In this document: positions 63,301 through 64,000 of the stretch, piece by piece | Layout of the letters: each line of letters begins with the position of its first letter | Position numbering within the stretch: position 1 is the first letter of the stretch | Source: JAHCIE01 sp034431435 | Lineage (GTDB): Bacteria > Chloroflexota > Anaerolineae > Epilineales > JAHCIE01 | Direction of reading: 5' to 3' | DNA length: 64,000 nucleotides | NCBI GenBank assembly: GCA_034431435.1 | Contig: DAOUDG010000016.1 | Coordinates: forward strand, 62,001-126,000 | Position numbers and translations under genes: made by a program | The notes under the pieces: generated by a model | Told to the model about the DNA's origin: nothing | Databases searched by the model: none | What the model saw: only the letters and a program-made list of their open reading frames with translations

Positions 63301-63830
63301 GCCGGCGCGTCGTGACCCGCCAGGACAGCTACTCGTTCAACCGCGATATCCCCTACTACTTCGATGTTGACGAGTTTGAGTCCCTCGTGACGCAAGCCCG
63401 CCGCTACGCCGAGAAAGCCCCCAACCAGGCAATTGCGGACCTCAAGGCGGCAGTGGCCCTGTATCAGGGTGACTTCCTCGCCGACATGACGGTCACCAGT
63501 GAGTGGGCGCTCATCCGCCGCGAGGAACTGCGCCAGACCTTCCTGGAGGCCCTGCTCCTGCTCGGGCGATTGCTCCTCGAGGCGCAACGCTACACAGAAG
63601 CGGCGGATATCTATCGGCGCGCCATCGCCCAGGATAGCTACCTGGAGGTCGCTCATCGCGAGTTGATGCGCTGCTATCAGCTGCAAGGCGAGATCAGTCG
63701 CGCCCTCAAGCACTATCAGGGCCTTGTGGAGTACCTCCGCACGGAGATGGCATCGGTCCCCGCGCCCGAGACGACGGCCCTTTTCCAGCGCCTGGCCGCC
63801 CAGGTTGCGTATACATCTAGCGGCAAATAG
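60318..63830 (+). CDS. Large ATPase-TPR transcriptional regulator with C-terminal SARP domain
   Basis: A 1170-residue regulator. After a basic leader (~70 residues) comes an AAA/NB-ARC-type ATPase: Walker A LTGAAGCGKSRLALEV (~105-112), Walker B RLLLLLDDCEPLT (~172), and sensor ILATSREPLRLP. Tetratricopeptide-like helices fill ~430-860 (ERAETLHTRSLALKRESGD, LSIDRRDYERAETLCQEALS). The C-terminal ~250 residues carry a winged-helix DNA-binding domain (LRVLALGQSKVYRDERLL, KPREMLFFLLSHPPRTKEQI, NQLRAALHPALYHLRRTLGD) and a BTAD (bacterial transcriptional activator) domain with PYYFDVDEFESLVTQARRYA. SARP/AfsR proteins usually have this DNA-binding module at the N-terminus. Start is GTG 60318. Target genes and inducer are unknown. 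Confidence 0.92.
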   Translation: MSKANTHYPKPPHRVRELTPNTHTVQRSALAAARGQDDSGSTKNLRHFRGPTRILSRSGAPDRGNASALSNLPPPAIPLIGRDHELAELRALLTESEARLVTLTGAAGCGKSRLALEVAASVMSAYPDGVWWVDLAHTPDADEVVTRIRATLQMDEDADESPTAVLSHLESKRLLLLLDDCEPLTRATADVIHHILAAARAVTILATSREPLRLPDERTWHTQALAVPTAAEITTGVDAMPPDDQARYVESLAEYDAVRLFVARAQAARPGFALTPATVSLVGDICRQLEGRPRAILLAAERSRVLSVVQIASTLGDLIRPPRPRARQAASAEQSLRAGLEWSHARLSPPDQRVFRSLAVFEGSASLEAVEAVCAPAELSTLEVLDSLVELVDAYLLQVESQLGAARYRLPVLSRTYAAEKLTAAGEGDTVRAAHAAFFACLAEAALPHLDGPQQIQWMARLDLDRDNLHAALAWSLEVGDAQTALRLSASLWPYWQARGVSDETRQFLDAALALSGTNVAELHIRTLDGAATLAYLQGDGERAETLHTRSLALKRESGDEARQTPSLCALAALSIDRRDYERAETLCQEALSLSRERRDRRATAYALLHLGRLRHACCDYRAATALFDEAVAAYRVLGDARGLALALSAHAATASVQGRRDEARTLADEALGLRRELHDEMGIAASLADLGALARDSGHLDHAAELLHDSLTRYRHLRARGGVARVLADLALLAVYQDNPAHARMTCAESLTLYEELGASDGIATALSIQALVTLHDGDSPRALALAHRALEMRRSQRDQHGIAECLDIAAAIYATTGPLEHAPRLEGIAAALRETIGAPRPPAFDADLRCRLSPAVCGLGAEPYEALRHQAHSAPFEELDRLACTEPALAVPDQRATRPSPVVAVAAPPAADSGPDLRVLALGQSKVYRDERLLSTADWTYAKPREMLFFLLSHPPRTKEQIGVMLWPDASPNQLRAALHPALYHLRRTLGDRRRVVTRQDSYSFNRDIPYYFDVDEFESLVTQARRYAEKAPNQAIADLKAAVALYQGDFLADMTVTSEWALIRREELRQTFLEALLLLGRLLLEAQRYTEAADIYRRAIAQDSYLEVAHRELMRCYQLQGEISRALKHYQGLVEYLRTEMASVPAPETTALFQRLAAQVAYTSSGK

Positions 63831-63846
63831 CCTGGTGGTCGTCCGA

Positions 63847-63957
63847 ATGCAGTATCAGTTACGCAACATGGCTGTGAAGGCCTACTTCACGACCAAAATT
63901 CAAGCAGTTCCACAAGCAGTTCCGCAAGCGGCAGGCATTACACTAAAAATTGAGTAG
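63847..63957 (+). CDS. Possible very small peptide with short direct repeats
   Basis: A 36-residue frame (MQYQLRNMAVKAYFTTKIQA, then VPQAVPQAAGITLKIE) after the regulator. It contains three near-copies of CAAGCAGTTCC (63900-63933). No Shine-Dalgarno is evident. The stretch is AT-richer than its surroundings. It may be a non-coding repeat; coding is doubtful. The remaining bases to 64000 show no gene. Confidence 0.2.
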   Translation: MQYQLRNMAVKAYFTTKIQAVPQAVPQAAGITLKIE

Positions 63958-64000
63958 ACGGTTCTTGTGTCTACCCAGAGGATGACCGCACCAGCGTTGG

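Overview
The window is high-GC bacterial chromosomal DNA, densely packed with short operons. No transposase, integrase, phage gene, CRISPR array or rRNA was seen. The gene mix fits Chloroflexota best: a very large GH13 protein, adjacent ppk2 and ppk1, an ECF42-type sigma factor next to a DGPF/YCII protein, a T-box upstream of valS, a zinc-ribbon FmdB protein, and Mut7-C and MOFRL glycerate kinase genes. That assignment is inferred from gene content and base composition; the class cannot be fixed because there is no rRNA or ribosomal-protein gene. Several sigma-70-like promoters with 16-18 bp spacers can be read directly. Terminator-like hairpins mostly lack a U-run.

Layout. 1-6600: the 3' end of a divergent SHMT-like gene, a DUF1697 gene, a membrane protein joining a Death-like effector-associated domain to an extracellular propeller, an ECF42/DGPF pair, a TMEM175-like channel, a GNAT acetyltransferase and a deaminase. 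6683-13209: a promoter and five collinear genes (class-III aminotransferase, threonine-synthase-like PLP lyase, M81/MlrC metallopeptidase, FAD oxidoreductase, M14/aspartoacylase-like hydrolase) that look like an undescribed catabolic operon. 13220-14376 (minus): one promoter, then tRNA-Ser(GGA), SRP RNA and rsmA in tandem. 14423-17880 (minus): nucleotidyltransferase, Eis-like acetyltransferase and a DAO-family oxidase.

17968-31012: a remnant of a Sap/GAP-type membrane protein in frame with a GHL10-like glycosidase, a macrodomain, hutU, a MoaD-like protein, alkyladenine DNA glycosylase, shikimate kinase, the 1222-residue GH13 protein, glycerate kinase, galE and a glycosyltransferase; many of these overlap by 4-14 nt. 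31142-42657: acetyl-CoA hydrolase/transferase, hydrolase plus TetR, MFS transporter, Mut7-C RNase with ubiquitin-like domain, a three-part acyl-ACP-reductase-like fusion, glycosyltransferase, SGNH hydrolase, a full-length SHMT-like paralogue and a ferritin-like protein. 42678-45441: a two-gene exopolysaccharide operon.

45466-53012: FmdB, a small unknown gene, the T-box and valS, then ppk2-ppk1. 53106-55008 (minus): a CDGSH iron-sulfur protein, a dual-specificity phosphatase and two small unknown genes. 55249-60062: L,D-transpeptidase, Tat-exported dienelactone hydrolase, an unknown protein, mannose-6-phosphate isomerase and mannonate dehydratase. 60197-63957: a large ATPase-TPR regulator with its SARP-type DNA-binding domain at the C terminus, then a tiny repeat-bearing frame.

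The best candidates for undescribed biology are the acyl-ACP-reductase-like fusion (36214-38424), the five-gene operon (6777-13209), the Death-like-domain membrane sensor (1108-2682) and the tRNA-SRP RNA-rsmA arrangement.
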